Shown here: positions 45,586-57,610 of the stretch, piece after piece
Layout of the letters: every line of letters starts with the position of its first letter
How positions within the stretch are numbered: the first letter of the stretch is position 1
NCBI RefSeq assembly: GCF_004664715.2
Contig: NC_051075.1
Span: forward strand, 30,648,504-30,712,503
DNA from: Peromyscus leucopus
Lineage: Eukaryota; Chordata; Mammalia; Rodentia; Cricetidae
Reading direction: 5' to 3'
Length of the DNA: 64,000 nt
Notes under the pieces: model-generated
The model's database searches: none
The model's input: only the letters and a program-made list of their open reading frames with translations
Told to the model about the DNA's origin: nothing
Position numbers and translations under genes: made by a program

Positions 45586-47493
45586 AAGACAAATTTTAAA
45601 CAGACAATATTTTTGAAAGAAGAACAAAAGAAAATTGAACTGATTTTATACACATCAATATAAAAACTATCATATGTGGCATATTTACAGGACAAACTCA
45701 GAAAGACACATAGGGAACAATAAATTTTAAGATTTTGCACAGATATACTTTTAGAAACATTGGAACTAATTTTAAAATTTTAAATGTAATATTATTCAGC
45801 TTTTTACTTCAGATTTCCTCAAATATCCCATCACATATAGTGAATGCCTATCTAGTCACCAACTGCTCAAAGTTCACAGCTTGTTAGTATTTTGTTTGGG
45901 ACTATTTTGATGTAATCTTAATATTATAAAAAGCAGAGATTTTAAGACCAATATCAAATTACTTCTCTTCCCAAAATATTTAAATTTCAACTATTTGAAG
46001 AAGCAAATTTAGCACAAATATTTCAATATATTAGATTTAAATGGTGGTAATTCTTCTGCATATTCATAGTAAAAAGGTCTTCCATATGTGAAACTGTCCT
46101 TGGCGTTTTATGAATATAAATGCATTATTACATTTTCATTAGAAACCTGTCCCACATCTCATTTACTTCCACCACCTCTCTCTTCCTCCCTTCTTTACCT
46201 CTCATTTCTATCACCCTGTTTAAAAAAAAGTAGTAGATTCACAGAGATGTTCAAGAGAGTTTAATTATTGAATATTTGTGTGTATTTAATTTGTAGCTAA
46301 TTAAAATTTTCTTGGGTTGTTGCTTATTGTTGTATAAATGTATATGTTGAACTACTCCAGAAAGTGAATTAACCAGTAACATAATACAATCTTATAAATG
46401 CTATTTCTTTGTACCATTAATATGATATCATGCATTCTTCTCATAGTGCTTTATACATAGTCATTTTTAATGTGCTTGACTCTTGGAAATTCTGAGCTCA
46501 GCTCATCATGTAATATTCTTTTTCATATTTAAGGAATTATATAAACTATGCTGTGTGTGTGCTGCAACTGATTTTGTTTTTGCTTGTGTTCTACATAAAT
46601 AAATACACTCAAAGATATAGAGTACTCATTCTAGTAATGTTTTAGTAGACTCTTAATGAAGGTGGTGTCACATAATAAACAAATTGCAAATTATTTACAG
46701 TAATATTTTGACTTTTTCTGAACATGTTTCAGATTAGTATAAACAGACTTTAATTTGTTTGCTCTCCTGGTTAATTGGAAGAATACACAATTAGTTTTAA
46801 CAGAGGTTTTAGTCCCATAAATATCTCTTTGCTCCCTTTCCACATTTTGTTCATTACTTACTGCACATGGTTTATGTAACCTAACCCAATTTTCTCTCCC
46901 CTGTAGTTAAAATTTTATAAGTCTATTTTGTTGTTGTCATTTGCTTTTACTTTTGTTAATGAAGGTAGGAAAGAAGTAGACACACAAGTAGATTTAAGTA
47001 ATCTTATTTTTTATTCTAACAGAAAACCTGTAAATTCCTTAGCTCACTGCTTTTTACTGCATGGCTTGTGAATGAATAGTCTCTGATATTTTTCTGACAA
47101 CTATTTCACCTGGCTCTAAGGTATATACAAGAGAATTAACACTGACTTTATATTCTAGGCTTGTGGGGTGGATAGCTACTTAGTTGAACTCTAGACTTCA
47201 AGAGTTTCCCTCTTAGAAAGCATGTTCATAAGTATCTGGAATTCATCTAGCAAAGGATTAGAAATAAGAGAGGTAGGAGACTGCCAAAATCTAGTGACAT
47301 TGTCTGTATCAATTTGAGTCATTAATATTGCACCTGATCCAAAAGAAGGGTCTTCCAAAGACACAGACTATAGGACACTTAAACGTGTGGTTGCTTTGCC
47401 ACAATTATATGCAAAATAAGTTGCAATTCCTAAATGCATGCAGTCAAACAGCTGCAGATGTGTTTATTCTCTAGGGTAGTTAAAGTCTCACTG
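45586..47493. other. unassigned DNA
   Basis: A pyrimidine-rich L1-tip-like stretch at about 46150-46205 and a 39-base splice-flanked minus segment at 46862-46900 (see findings) are the only points of note. Confidence 0.4.
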
Positions 47494-48965
47494 GTGCTTG
47501 ACTGTGGCTCTCTGCATCTGTTTCCATCAGTTACTGGATGAAGGTTCTATGATGACAGTTAAGGCATTCACTAATGTGATTGGTGTAGGACAGATTAGGC
47601 ACTTCCTCTACCACTGCTAGTAGTCTAAGATGGGCTCATCCCTGCGTATTCCTGGGAACTTCCCTCACACCAGTTTTCTCCCTATCCCCATGATGTCTCC
47701 CTCTATCAAGATATCTCCCTCATTGCTCTCTCACTTTACTCCTGTTCCAGCTTGACCATCCCATACCTCCACACTCCCATCCTCCATCCCCTACCCACCA
47801 TTGCCCCCCTCACCCCAAGTTTACTCAGGAGATCTCATCTATTCCCCCTTCCCAGAGTGATCCATGTATCCTTCTTAGCGTGCTCCCAGCTAGCTAGCAT
47901 CATGGGAGTTGTGGGTTGTAGTCTGTTTATCTTTTGCTTTACATCTAGTATCCACTTATGAGTAAGTACATACCATGTTTGTCTTTCTGAGTCTGGGTTA
48001 CCTCACTCAAGATGATATTTTCTAGTTCCATCCATTTGCCTGTAAATTGCATGATGTCATTTTCTTTTTAAAGCTAAGTAGTACTTGATTGTGTATATGT
48101 ACCATATTTTCATTATCCATTCTTCAGTCGAGGGGCATCTAGGTTGTTTCCAGGTTCTGGCTATTACGAATAATGCTGCTATGAACATAGCTGAGCATGT
48201 GTCCTCCTGCTATGCTTGAGCATTCCTTGGGTATATGCCCGAGTGGTATCATTGGCTCTTGAGGTAGATTGATTCTCTATTTTCTGAGAAACCTCCATAC
48301 AGATTTCCAAAGTGGCTGTACAAGTTTGCACTCCCACCAACAGTGGAGTATTCCTCTTACTTCACATCCTCTCCAACATAAGCTGTCATCAGTGGTTTTG
48401 ATATTATCTATTCTAACAAGTATAAGATGGTATCTCAGAGTCACTTTGATTTGCATTTCCCGGATGACTAAGGATGTTAAGCAATTCTTTAATTATCTTT
48501 TGGCCATTTGAGATTCTTCTGTTGAGAATTCTCGGTTTAGTTTGGTAGACCATTTTTTAGTTGGATTGTTCAGTATTTTGCTGTCTAGTTTCTTGTGTTC
48601 TTTATATATTTTGGAGATCAGCCCTCTGTCAGATATGGAGTTGGTGAAGATCTTTTCCCATTTCTGTAGACTCTCATTTTGTCTTATTGATCATGTCCTT
48701 TTCCTTACAGAAGCTTTAGTTTCAGGTGGTCCCACTTATTGATTATTGCTCTCTGTCTGTGCTGGTGGTGTTATATTTATGATCTCCTGTGCCAATGTAT
48801 TCAAGGCTACTTTCTACTTTCTTTTCTATCATGTTCAGTGTAACTGGATTTATGTTGTGGTCTTAGATCCAGTTTGACTTGAGTTTTGTGCATGGCTATA
48901 AATATGGATCCATATACAGTCTTCTACATGTTGACATCCAGTTATGCCAGCACCATTTCTTGACG
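47494..48965 (-). mobile_element. L1 fragment (3' UTR and ORF2 C-terminal half)
   Basis: Minus-oriented L1. The 3' UTR runs from about 47494. The ORF2 stop complement (CTAGTATCCACTTATGAGTA) lies at 47945-47947. Decayed ORF2 continues to about 48965, where the sequence jumps into the T-rich end of another L1. Frames are broken. Confidence 0.85.
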
Positions 48966-49668
48966 ATGCTTTCTTTTTTTTTTTTCCTTTTATTTTATTT
49001 TACAATACCATTCAGTTCTACATATCAGCCATGGATTCCCTTGTTCTCCCCCCTCCTGGCCCTCCTCTTCCCCCCAGCCCATCCCACATTCCCACCTCCT
49101 CCAGGGAAAAGCCTTCTCTGAGGACTGAGATCAACCTGGTAGATTCAGTCCAGACAGGTCCAGTCCCCTCCTCCCAGATTGAGCCAAGCGTCCCTGCATA
49201 AACCCCAGGTTTCAAACAGCCAACTCATGCAATGAGCACAGGACCCGGTACCACTGCCTGGATACCTCCCAAACAGATCAAGCCAATCAACTGTCTCACC
49301 CACTCAGAGGGCCTGATCGAGTTGGGGGCCCCTCAGCCATTGGTTCATAGTTCATGTGTTTCCATTCGTTTGGCTATTTGTCCCTGTGCTTTATCCAACC
49401 TTGATCTCAACAATTCTCGCTCATATAAACCCTCCTCTTTCTTGCTTATTAGACTCCCAGAGCTACACTCGGGGCCTAGCCGTGGATCTCTGTATCCAGA
49501 TTCCTCAGTCCTTGGATGGGGTTTGTGGATTTCTGTGGGCCTCTCTAGCACTCTTTTTTTTCCTTTTCTCATGTGGTCTTCATTTACCATGGTCTCCTAT
49601 TCCTTATTCTCCCTCTCTGTTCTTGATCCAGTTGTGATCTCCCGCTCCCACAGGCTCTCTTTCCCTGT
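48966..49668 (-). mobile_element. L1 3' end, left arm of an inverted pair
   Basis: Starts in a T-rich tail complement. The 3' UTR is read on the minus strand. A ~120-bp block present in the related copy at 58255-58365 is missing at about 49522 (GATGGGGTTT runs straight into GTGGATTTCTGTGG). Long frames such as 49232-49792 are artefacts of this untranslated region. Confidence 0.9.
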
Positions 49669-50328
49669 CAATCCACAAAGATACCCCCACAATAGACTGC
49701 TGGCAATGGTCAAGAGACAGTCCAAACTGACCTACTCTGGTGATGGGATGGCCAAACACCCTAATTGTCGTGCTAGAAACCCCATCCAATGACTGAGGGT
49801 TCTGGATGCGGAGATCCACGGCTAGGCCCCTGGTGGAGCTCTGGGAGTCTAATTAGTGAGAAAGAGGAGGGTTTATATGAGCGAGAATTGTTGAAATCAA
49901 GGTTGGATAAAGCACAGGGACAAATAGCCAAACAAATGGAAACACATGAACTATGAACCAATGGCTGAGGGGCCCCCAACTCGATCAGACCCTCTGAATG
50001 GGTGAGACAGTTGATTGGCTTGATCTGTTTGGAGGCATCCAGGCAGTGGTACCGGGTCCTGTGCTCATTGCATGAATTAGCTGTTTGAAACCTGGGGCTT
50101 ATGCAGGGTCACTTGGCTCAATCTGGGAGGAGGGGACTGGACATGCCTGGACTGAGTCTACCAGGTTGATCTCAGTCCTTGGGGGAGGCTTTTCCCTGGA
50201 GGAGGTGGGAATGGGGGTGGGCTGGGGGGAAGGGGAGAGGGGCAGGAGGGGAGAGAACAAGGGAATCCATGGCTGATATGTAGAACTAAATTATATTGTA
50301 AAATAAAATAAAATTTTAAAAAAATAAG
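49669..50328 (+). mobile_element. L1 3' end, right arm of an inverted pair
   Basis: The same 3' UTR in plus orientation from AATCCACAAAGATACC to an A-rich end (AAATAAAATAAAATTTT) at about 50328. It contains the block missing from the left arm. The two arms meet 5' to 5'. Confidence 0.9.
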
Positions 50329-50639
50329 AATATGTACTACCACTGTCTTGTCTCTATGTCTAATCTAGTGACTGGTTCTGTCCTCTCATCCCCAGATAAG
50401 TTTATGAGGGAACACAATGTATTGGGGTACACAAGGTATCACCAATTACAGGGACTGAATTAGAAGTTGAGGAACAACACTTCTTACTGGATTGTCCTCA
50501 TGACTTGATTTATCTATTTTCTTATATAATCCTTGTATATGTCTAACTTGTGCCACATTGACAAAACATAACCAGAGCCCATGCTAGCTAAACTGGATAT
50601 TAATAGACAGAAGCCTGTAATTCAACCTTCATTACAAAC
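50329..50639. other. unassigned DNA
   Basis: No repeat recognised. Confidence 0.4.
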
Positions 50640-51480
50640 CGCATACAGTAAATTAAGTCAGAACATATTAAACATTTCAAAGAATGAAAGGCTTAAAAAT
50701 TTTAAAAAAAGAAATCAGACACTCCAAAATTCTATATTATTTATCTGAAAAACAATTATCTTTTAATGATACTCCCAAATCAAAGGATTAAAATACAAGA
50801 AAGGAAAATAAAGCAACTTTTGAAGAGTAGAAATGTGGAATTGTCTCAAGATAAATGCCTTTTGCATGAAAAAATGCAATAAACAATTAAAGATATTACA
50901 TTTAGAATAGAAAAAATCCTACAATATATCTGTTGAAGGCTATATTTACAAATCACATAAATAACTCAAATTAAAAATGATGCAAAATACTGAACATAAA
51001 TTTTCAAATGAAGACTTAAAATGATCAACAGGGATCGAAATAATCTTCAACAAAACCAACGTTAAGAAAATACAAACATTACAACCACAATCTGATAGTA
51101 CCTAGCCTTGTTTGGGATGACTTATGACAGTAAGATAAAAGGTTACAACTGTTGGTGAGACAATGGAGAAAAGAAAATTCCTGGAGACTTAATACAGATT
51201 AAAGTAGCCACTACTAAGGACACTAATGAGGTCTCTCAGAGACAAAGCTAACCATCCACTTCAATACTGGGTATACATTCAAGAGGCGTGAAATCACTAT
51301 TTAAAGGGGGAGATCTACTACTCTTATCAGGTTGTAGATTCTGATGACCAAACATAAAATACAGTATCATCAATGTATAGATGAATAATTATGTGTGATA
51401 TATGCAGACAACAGAGTGTTATTTTGAATTTTGAAAAGAAATAACATGCAATTTTTAATAATATGAACACTCTTGTAGAA
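50640..51480 (+). mobile_element. ancient L1 ORF2 fragment
   Basis: Plus-oriented L1-like order: CACATAAATAACTCAAATTA, an AACTGTTGGTGAGACAATGG segment, CACTTCAATACTGGGTATAC and ACAACAGAGTGTTATTTTG. Very diverged, so it is probably an old mammalian (L1M-type) copy. Confidence 0.6.
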
Positions 51481-51502
51481 CATTATGCCAAACTAAATAT
51501 AA

Positions 51503-51506
<4 letters not shown>

Positions 51507-51552
<46 letters not shown>
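51507..51552. repeat. (CA)n microsatellite
   Basis: About 22 CA units. Confidence 0.95.
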
Positions 51553-51553
<1 letters not shown>

Positions 51554-51975
51554 TAAATGTATTATTTCACACACATGTGATCTACAAATGTAAAATTTAC
51601 AGTGGTCATCTTCAAAGAAATGTTTTACCATGTCCTTTACCATATTTTACAGTGGGAAAAATACTGATCTAAGCACTAAAAATCTTGTTAGATAGAAGTA
51701 GTAACATGAAGGAATTCATCATTTACTGTGTTGGTTATATTAGATAAAAATATTTTACATCCTTACAATTGCACTGAATAATTTTTTTTAAGTGTGGTCA
51801 TCACAGAAAGTATGTGAGGTAAATACATATGTTAATTGATTATTGACCATTTACATAATTTATGAATATTTTAGAATTGTTTTGCGCACAATGAATACAC
51901 AAATAGGTTTGATTTTCAATTAAATTTTACAAGTAAAAGTCATTTAATAGTTTACAGATCAAGAGTTATAACAAT
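51553..51975. other. unassigned DNA
   Basis: Nothing recognised. Confidence 0.4.
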
Positions 51976-51989
51976 AGAAATTCACTTAA

Positions 51990-52161
51990 GACACGTGGTG
52001 GTGGCACACACCTTTAATCCCAGCACTTGGGAGGCAGATGAAGGCGGATTTTTTTGAGTACGAGGCCAGCCTGGGCTACAGAGTGAGTTCCAGGAAAGGC
52101 ACAAAGCTACACAGAGAAACCCTGCCTCAAAAAAACCAAAAGAAAAAAGTAAATATAAAAA
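51990..52161 (+). mobile_element. B1 SINE with target duplication
   Basis: ACGTGGTGGTGGCACACACC through CCTGCCTCAAAAAAACC with an A-rich tail. The flanks AGAAATTCACTTAA (51976-51989) and AGAAGTTCACTTAA (52162-52175) differ by one base. A short internal change (GGATTTTTTTGAG) marks it as older than the 16350 copy. Confidence 0.92.
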
Positions 52162-52175
52162 AGAAGTTCACTTAA

Positions 52176-53034
52176 ATTGACAGAATAAGAAAATTAATCT
52201 TTCTGCATGTTATTGGAAGTCAGGAACTGGACTAACACTATTAAGGGTATTCACAGAAATTATGATACCAGCTTTAAAACACACTGAAGTGCTTCAAATA
52301 GATTTGTCTTGGATATTCCTTTATAAGAAAATAGACTCAATGCTCAAGTAGAAAATCCTATAATTAAACTATTTTGTGTAAACATTATGACTTTTTACTA
52401 TTGCAATTTCCTCCGCCCTCAGATATAAGAGTAAATAAATAATTTGTAGAGGTAAGTTTTAAATGAGTGCACTAAGTAATTATGCACTTAATAAGGCAAC
52501 CAACTTTAAATATTTTGTAAAACTTTTGAGGATAATGGAATCAAATTGTTTAAAAATCAGTTTGATTACATGAACACACACACATATATGCTTATTTTGA
52601 ATTTTTAGTGAACATTTATCTATCATATTCCAATTCATAGAGGAACACAGATACAAATGCACAGAGATTTTAGACATTTTGATATTTATTGTTTCCTTGC
52701 TTTTGAAAGTATCAAATAAAACTTCATGATTATTGAACAGGCACTGTTTAGATATATATTGTTAATCTATAGAAGAACTCATGGTATATTCAAAATATAA
52801 TAATGTGGAAGATATCATGCATTTGGAAAGGAGGGGGAATACAGAAGGGCTTGGGAGAAAGAAAGGGCTGGAAATGTTATAAATGCACTGCTTATTTATG
52901 AAGGTCTCAAAAACAACTTTCCCTGTCTGAACCTGTGCATGACAAAACAGAGAAATGCATTAAAACCAATATATATATGCATGTAATACATATTCTGTAC
53001 ATAATATGGTAATTAAATTTATAGATTTATACTG
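52176..53034. other. unassigned DNA
   Basis: No element recognised; short CACACACATATATG tracts only. Confidence 0.4.
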
Positions 53035-53115
53035 TTTTGTACTTTGCTATTAACTAAACCTAAGACCTTGCTCATGCTAGGCAAGCAATCTGCCACTAGC
53101 CACTGAACTGCATTC
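53035..53115 (-). mobile_element. SINE fragment (B4/RSINE1-like)
   Basis: ACCTTGCTCATGCTAGGCAA followed by GCAATCTGCCACTAGCC and CTGAACTGCATTCC is the complement of the common rodent SINE head with GCTTGCCTAGCATG. Confidence 0.55.
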
Positions 53116-53128
53116 CTACTCTGACTTA

Positions 53129-53535
53129 TGTAGCTAGAGTTTTCCTGCCTTGCCCACAGTCAGGACAAATCTCTGTCACCCTCCAGTCCCACAGCTGCTC
53201 AGACCCAACGAAGTAAACACAGAGACTTATATTGCTTACAAACTGTATAGCCGTGGCAGGCTTCTTGCTAACTGTTCTTATATCCTAAATTAATCCATTT
53301 CCATAAATCTATACCTTGCCACATGGCTTGTGGCTTACTCGTGTCTTCACATGTAGCTTGTCATGGTGGCGACTGGCAGTTTCTCTGACTCAGCCTTCCA
53401 CTTCCCAGAATTCTTCTCCTCCTCGTCCCACCTATATTTCCTCCTGCCTGGCCACTGGCCAATCAGTGTTTTATTTATTGACCAATCAGAGCAACAGATT
53501 TGACCAGGAAAACATATACAGACCATCCCACAGCA
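53129..53535 (-). mobile_element. solo LTR, ERVK, distant mys relative
   Basis: 407 bp with TG...CA ends and the perfect 6-bp flanking repeat GACTTA (53123-53128, 53536-53541). On the minus strand it starts TGCTGTGGGATGGTC and shares the GAACAGTTAGCAAGAAGCC and GGAATTCTGGGAAGTGG-type blocks with the mys LTR. It has extra sequence near its 3' end and many substitutions, so it is an older subfamily. Confidence 0.9.
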
Positions 53536-55261
53536 GACTTATACTATTTATATTATATTTTAGCAAGTTTTTCTCAAATGTGTTAAATATCCATGAATGA
53601 CAAAATAAATGTAATTAAAGCATGATCATTATTTTAGATAATTAAAGTGAGAAACCATCAATATTTGTGTGTGCTTCTTATGAAAATGATTAAATAAATG
53701 GATATGACTTCTGGGAAAAAATGCTGCTGATTTATAAATACGTGTCTCTTGTGTTCTTGAATTAGAAATTTTCTGGGAAAAGTAAACAACTGCTCTCTAG
53801 AAAAAACAATAGAACTGAGAAAAGAGAATGTTGTGGAATTATTAAGTTACTCATCTTAAAAACATTTCTATTTTAATTAAATTTCTAATTTAATTCTAGG
53901 CATTTCCAAACACAGTAATTTGTTCTTTGCTTCCTAGAGGGAATCACATACTTAGTGTCATAAATTGACTAAAATGGCCCCCATAGGAGCCCATATTTGA
54001 ATCCTGTTTGTATTTGAGATCCTAGAGATTTTCCTGGTTTTTTTTTTTTGTTTTTTTTTTTTACTTTTCTGCTTTTGTTTTTCTTTTTTCTATCAGTCAC
54101 TACACCAGAAGCATTCTGTCTTTTCTCACTGATGTACACTATTTAAACATCCTCTCTCTCACCTAGTAGATGTTACAAATATAAACTAAATTGAATTTGC
54201 AATTGATGATTAGAGCTGATAATTTTTTTACCTGGAACATTATCAATATTTCTTAGTATATTTTCAAGTAGGTCAAATCATAAATAATCTGGACTATATA
54301 AGTGATACAATTTTATTTGTAATTGTAAACCTGGTGCCTGATTTCTAAAAGATATATATGAATGGACAAGATATATTGTGAAAAATAATAAAAAATTATG
54401 GAAATTTTAATATTTGTTGTATTTTATCATTTTAAGTTTAGCAATTCTAGAAATTGTAATGAATTATGATGATTATTTAGTTTTTCCTATTGAGCAGCAC
54501 CAATAGAATGCTAGTTGAAATATATTGCTAAATTACTAGGTAGTTATATTAAATTTACTTTTTATATATTCTATTAATATGTCATAAATATAAATCACAC
54601 AATCATTACATAAATGTATGCACATATATGACTTGATCTTAAAAGTTTTGAACATATTTAGATTTTCTGAAAATAGTGAATAGTATGCTACACAATGTTG
54701 TAACTTATAATAATGTATAATTATATTAGCTACAATATATTCTAAGTAGCATAATGGCTATCATAAGTCATTGCAATGATTATTGTACGTCATTATAATG
54801 AAACTTGGTATATATGTTCTTTTTTATATTGAACATATATTCTTCTAACTTTGTTAATTTGTCAGAGTTGTATTCAGTAATGGGATGATTGTTTCAATCA
54901 AAATATCACATAAGATAGAAGTAAATAGAAATGTATACACAGTGTATAAAAATTAATATAGATTACTATCCACCCATCCTTTTACATTTAATATAAATAA
55001 TCAAGAATCATTTTTAAAGCAGAATATTTCCAAATTATGAAAAAGAAATGGGCAATTAATTACATGAACTTTGAAATAATAATGAAAATAATTATTTCCA
55101 ATTAAAGGATGAAAATGTAATAGGCCTTTGTTAAACAAAAATTTTATTTGGAGCATTTGTTTTCAAAGAAAAAAAATTCTAAAGGAATAGAGACAATCAT
55201 TTTCTTACTAATGATAAATTAATTAAGAAAAATAGTAGTCCTTTAAAAAATACTTTATTCT
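53536..55261. other. AT-rich unassigned DNA
   Basis: T runs at 54038-54062 and strongly AT-rich sequence from 54100 to 55250. No gene or clear repeat. Confidence 0.45.
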
Positions 55262-55456
55262 TTAGTAATGTTTATGTGCATGTTATTGGATGAGTATATG
55301 CATGTCAGTGCAGGTACCTTCTGAAGCCCAAAGCAGCACTGAATCTCAAGGAGGCGGTATTACAAGTTTGAGGTGTCAGAGGAGGATGTTGGGAACCAAA
55401 CTCGGGACTTCTGCAAAATCTGTACATAGCCTTCACTACTGGGTGGTGTCTCCAGC
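55262..55456 (-). mobile_element. B3 SINE
   Basis: Complement of B3: TTTATGTGCATGTTATTGG, CAGTGCAGGTACCTTCTGAA, GGCGGTATTACAAGTTTGAG, GGATGTTGGGAACCAAACTC, CTGGGTGGTGTCTCCAGCTC. Confidence 0.75.
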
Positions 55457-55479
55457 TCTATGTAATGGACTGACCCTAG

Positions 55480-55760
55480 AACCTTGAACATGACCTTGAA
55501 AGAACAACAATCAACTTCATATAGAAAAGCAAAAATCCCAGTATAGCTAAAACTATCGTGTACAATAAAGCAATTTCTGAAGGCACCACCATCTCTGACT
55601 TCAAAGCTCTAGTATAGACCTATAGTAATAAAAAACAGTTTGGTATTGGCAACTGGACCAGTGGAATCAAATTGACTACCTGGACATTAACCCGGACACA
55701 CACGTGATTTTTGGCAAAGAAATCAAAACTATACAATGGAATTAAGAAAGCATTGCCAAC
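55480..55760 (+). mobile_element. L1 ORF2 fragment
   Basis: Plus-oriented ORF2 sequence (GGCACCACCATCTCTGACTT, GGTATTGGCAACTGGACCAG, AACCCGGACACACACGTGAT). Abuts a minus-oriented L1 piece. Confidence 0.8.
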
Positions 55761-55762
55761 CA

Positions 55763-55985
55763 TTTCTCTGTCATTGGGCGATCCTCATATCTTTCTTAGG
55801 GTCCTGTTTTCCAGGTAGCCTCCCTGGTGATGTGAGTAGCAGTCCAGTCATCCTTGTTCCACATCTAGTATCCTCCTATGAGTGAGTGCATACCATATTT
55901 GTCTTTCTGAGTCTGGATTACCTCACTCAGGATGATTTTTTCTAGATCCATCCATTTGCCTGTAAACCTCATTATGTCATTGTTT
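55763..55985 (-). mobile_element. L1 fragment (ORF2 end/3' UTR start)
   Basis: Minus-oriented; matches 58555-58780 including the ORF2 stop complement (CTAGTATCCTCCTATGAGTG). Truncated on both sides; a SINE-derived repeat follows. Confidence 0.85.
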
Positions 55986-56345
55986 TTAATCCTATCACTG
56001 GGGAGGCAGAGATCCATCTGGATCTCTGTGAGTTCAAGGCCATACTGGAAAGAGAGCCAGGTACCTTTAATCCCAGCACTTGAGATCCCATACCTTTGCT
56101 ACCAAGTATTTAGGAAGCACACATGCCTTTAATCCCAAAACTAGGAAGGAAGGAAGATGGCAGGGCACAGGAAGGTATATAAGGTGTGAGGAAACAGGAA
56201 GTATCTCTCAGGAGGCTGAGGAGTTGGTAAAGTGAGGTTGGCTGTGGCTTGTTGTGTTTCTCTGATCTTTCAGCTTTCACTCTAATATCTGGCTCTGAGT
56301 TTTTTTTATTAATAAGACCATTAAGCAATTCATGTTACACCTGTA
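55986..56345 (+). mobile_element. composite LTR-like repeat containing B1 pieces
   Basis: Two B1-like blocks (GGAGGCAGAGATCCATCTGG; ACCTTTAATCCCAGCACTTG and CATGCCTTTAATCCC) are followed by GGAAGGTATATAAGGTGTGA (TATA-like), TCTCTGATCTTTCAGCTTTC, CTGGCTCTGAG and TATTAATAAGACCATTAAGC. The TATA, polyadenylation-like and terminal TGTTACACC features suggest a mid-repetitive LTR-type element that carries SINE segments. I cannot name the family. Confidence 0.45.
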
Positions 56346-56430
56346 CATATGTACCTGCCTTGAGTTCCTGTCTTGACTTCTACTGGTAGAGTGTGACCTG
56401 GGCCATTTAATCCTGTACCTGTAAGTCTCT

Positions 56431-56787
56431 CCAGTCTTGCCCGGCCCAAGGTCTAGGCAAATCTCTCCCACCCACAGTCCCGCAGCTGCTTATAAAATAA
56501 TTACTCAGAGGCATCTATTAATTACAAACTATGGCTTATGACTCAAGCTTCTTGCTAACTAGTTCTTATAACTTAACTCAGTCCATTCCTATTAATCTAT
56601 ATATTGCCACATGGTGTCACGGGTCTGCTGGCATCTTGTTGCTACTTCAGCAATAAACTGGTGTCTCCCTTGACTCTGCCTTTCTTCTCTCTGTATCTAT
56701 GCTTGGATTTCCTGCCTGGCCAAAACAGCTTTGTTTATTATCCAATGGAGGCATACACATTCACAGCATACATAAAGACATACCACA
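56431..56787 (-). mobile_element. LTR remnant related to the mys LTR group
   Basis: Shares the CTTCTTGCTAACTAGTTCTTATA block, the ATTGCCACATGG block and TTTCCTGCCTGGCC with the LTRs at 53129 and 10571, and ends CATACCACA. No exact target duplication was found. More diverged than the others. Confidence 0.65.
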
Positions 56788-57074
56788 AAGTAAGCCAAAT
56801 AAATCCATTCTTCCACAAGTTGCTTTTGATCATGCTGTTTTATCATATCAATAGAAACTCTAGCACTCTATAACACACTAAGACATAGTCTCAACCAAAG
56901 AGATTATCCTTGCAAAGAAAAACTACTTTAACTTAACTTGAGAATAAAACAATAAAATTGAATTGTAAAGGTAAGAATGTATATTAAGATATTAAACAAA
57001 TACCAGTGGGATTAAGATATTATTCTGGCTTTCCATCAATCATTGTTCTTACTACATATGGACATATATTTTAT

Positions 57075-57105
<31 letters not shown>

Positions 57106-57544
57106 TACAAGTCAACTTATTTTATACACTTCCAAGTGATTAGAATGCCTTTTGGCCTTTAGTTTTCTCTTAATGTATTAATGAAACACTTGGAAAACTA
57201 TGTTATTGAAGAAAAATAATATTATAGTCCATTGAATAAATAGTGAAAGGTAATAGATTAGGCAAGAAGACTACAACAAACATGTGAATGACTTTAAGAT
57301 TGATTCACTAGTGTGTGTTTGTGTGTGTGTACTGCAAATATCTGAAACTGCAATTTTCATAATGTGCTTGGAAGGATGATAAATTGTTCTTGGAAAAAAA
57401 TAGTAAATTGTTTAGTATTTTATCTCTTGAGATTTTCATCCTCAATTACAAGGTTAAAATTATTTCACACCTATATTTGTAGGAATTAGTAGCCTTCATT
57501 TACGAGCATTTAAAAAGTGTTCATTTAAACGAAACTGTTCCTGT
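56788..57544. other. unassigned DNA with a (CA)n tract at 57075-57102
   Basis: Besides the (CA)14 and a short GTGTGTTTGTGTGTGTG at 57313-57329, nothing is recognised. Confidence 0.5.
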
Positions 57545-57610
57545 AGCATCATGGTACATGCTTTTAAATTCAGGGCTCTGGAGACAGAGACAGACAGAAC
57601 TCAATGAGTT
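57545..57610 (+). mobile_element. B1 fragment
   Basis: ATGGTACATGCTTTTAAATT, GGCTCTGGAGACAGAGACAG and GAACTCAATGAGTTTG form the first half of a degenerate B1, followed by GGTTT and GTTT repeats. Confidence 0.5.

Noticed and set aside
49232..49792. 186-codon plus-strand ORF, the longest in the window
   Set aside because: It lies wholly in the L1 3'-UTR inverted pair and crosses the orientation switch at 49668; it is an untranslated-region artefact.
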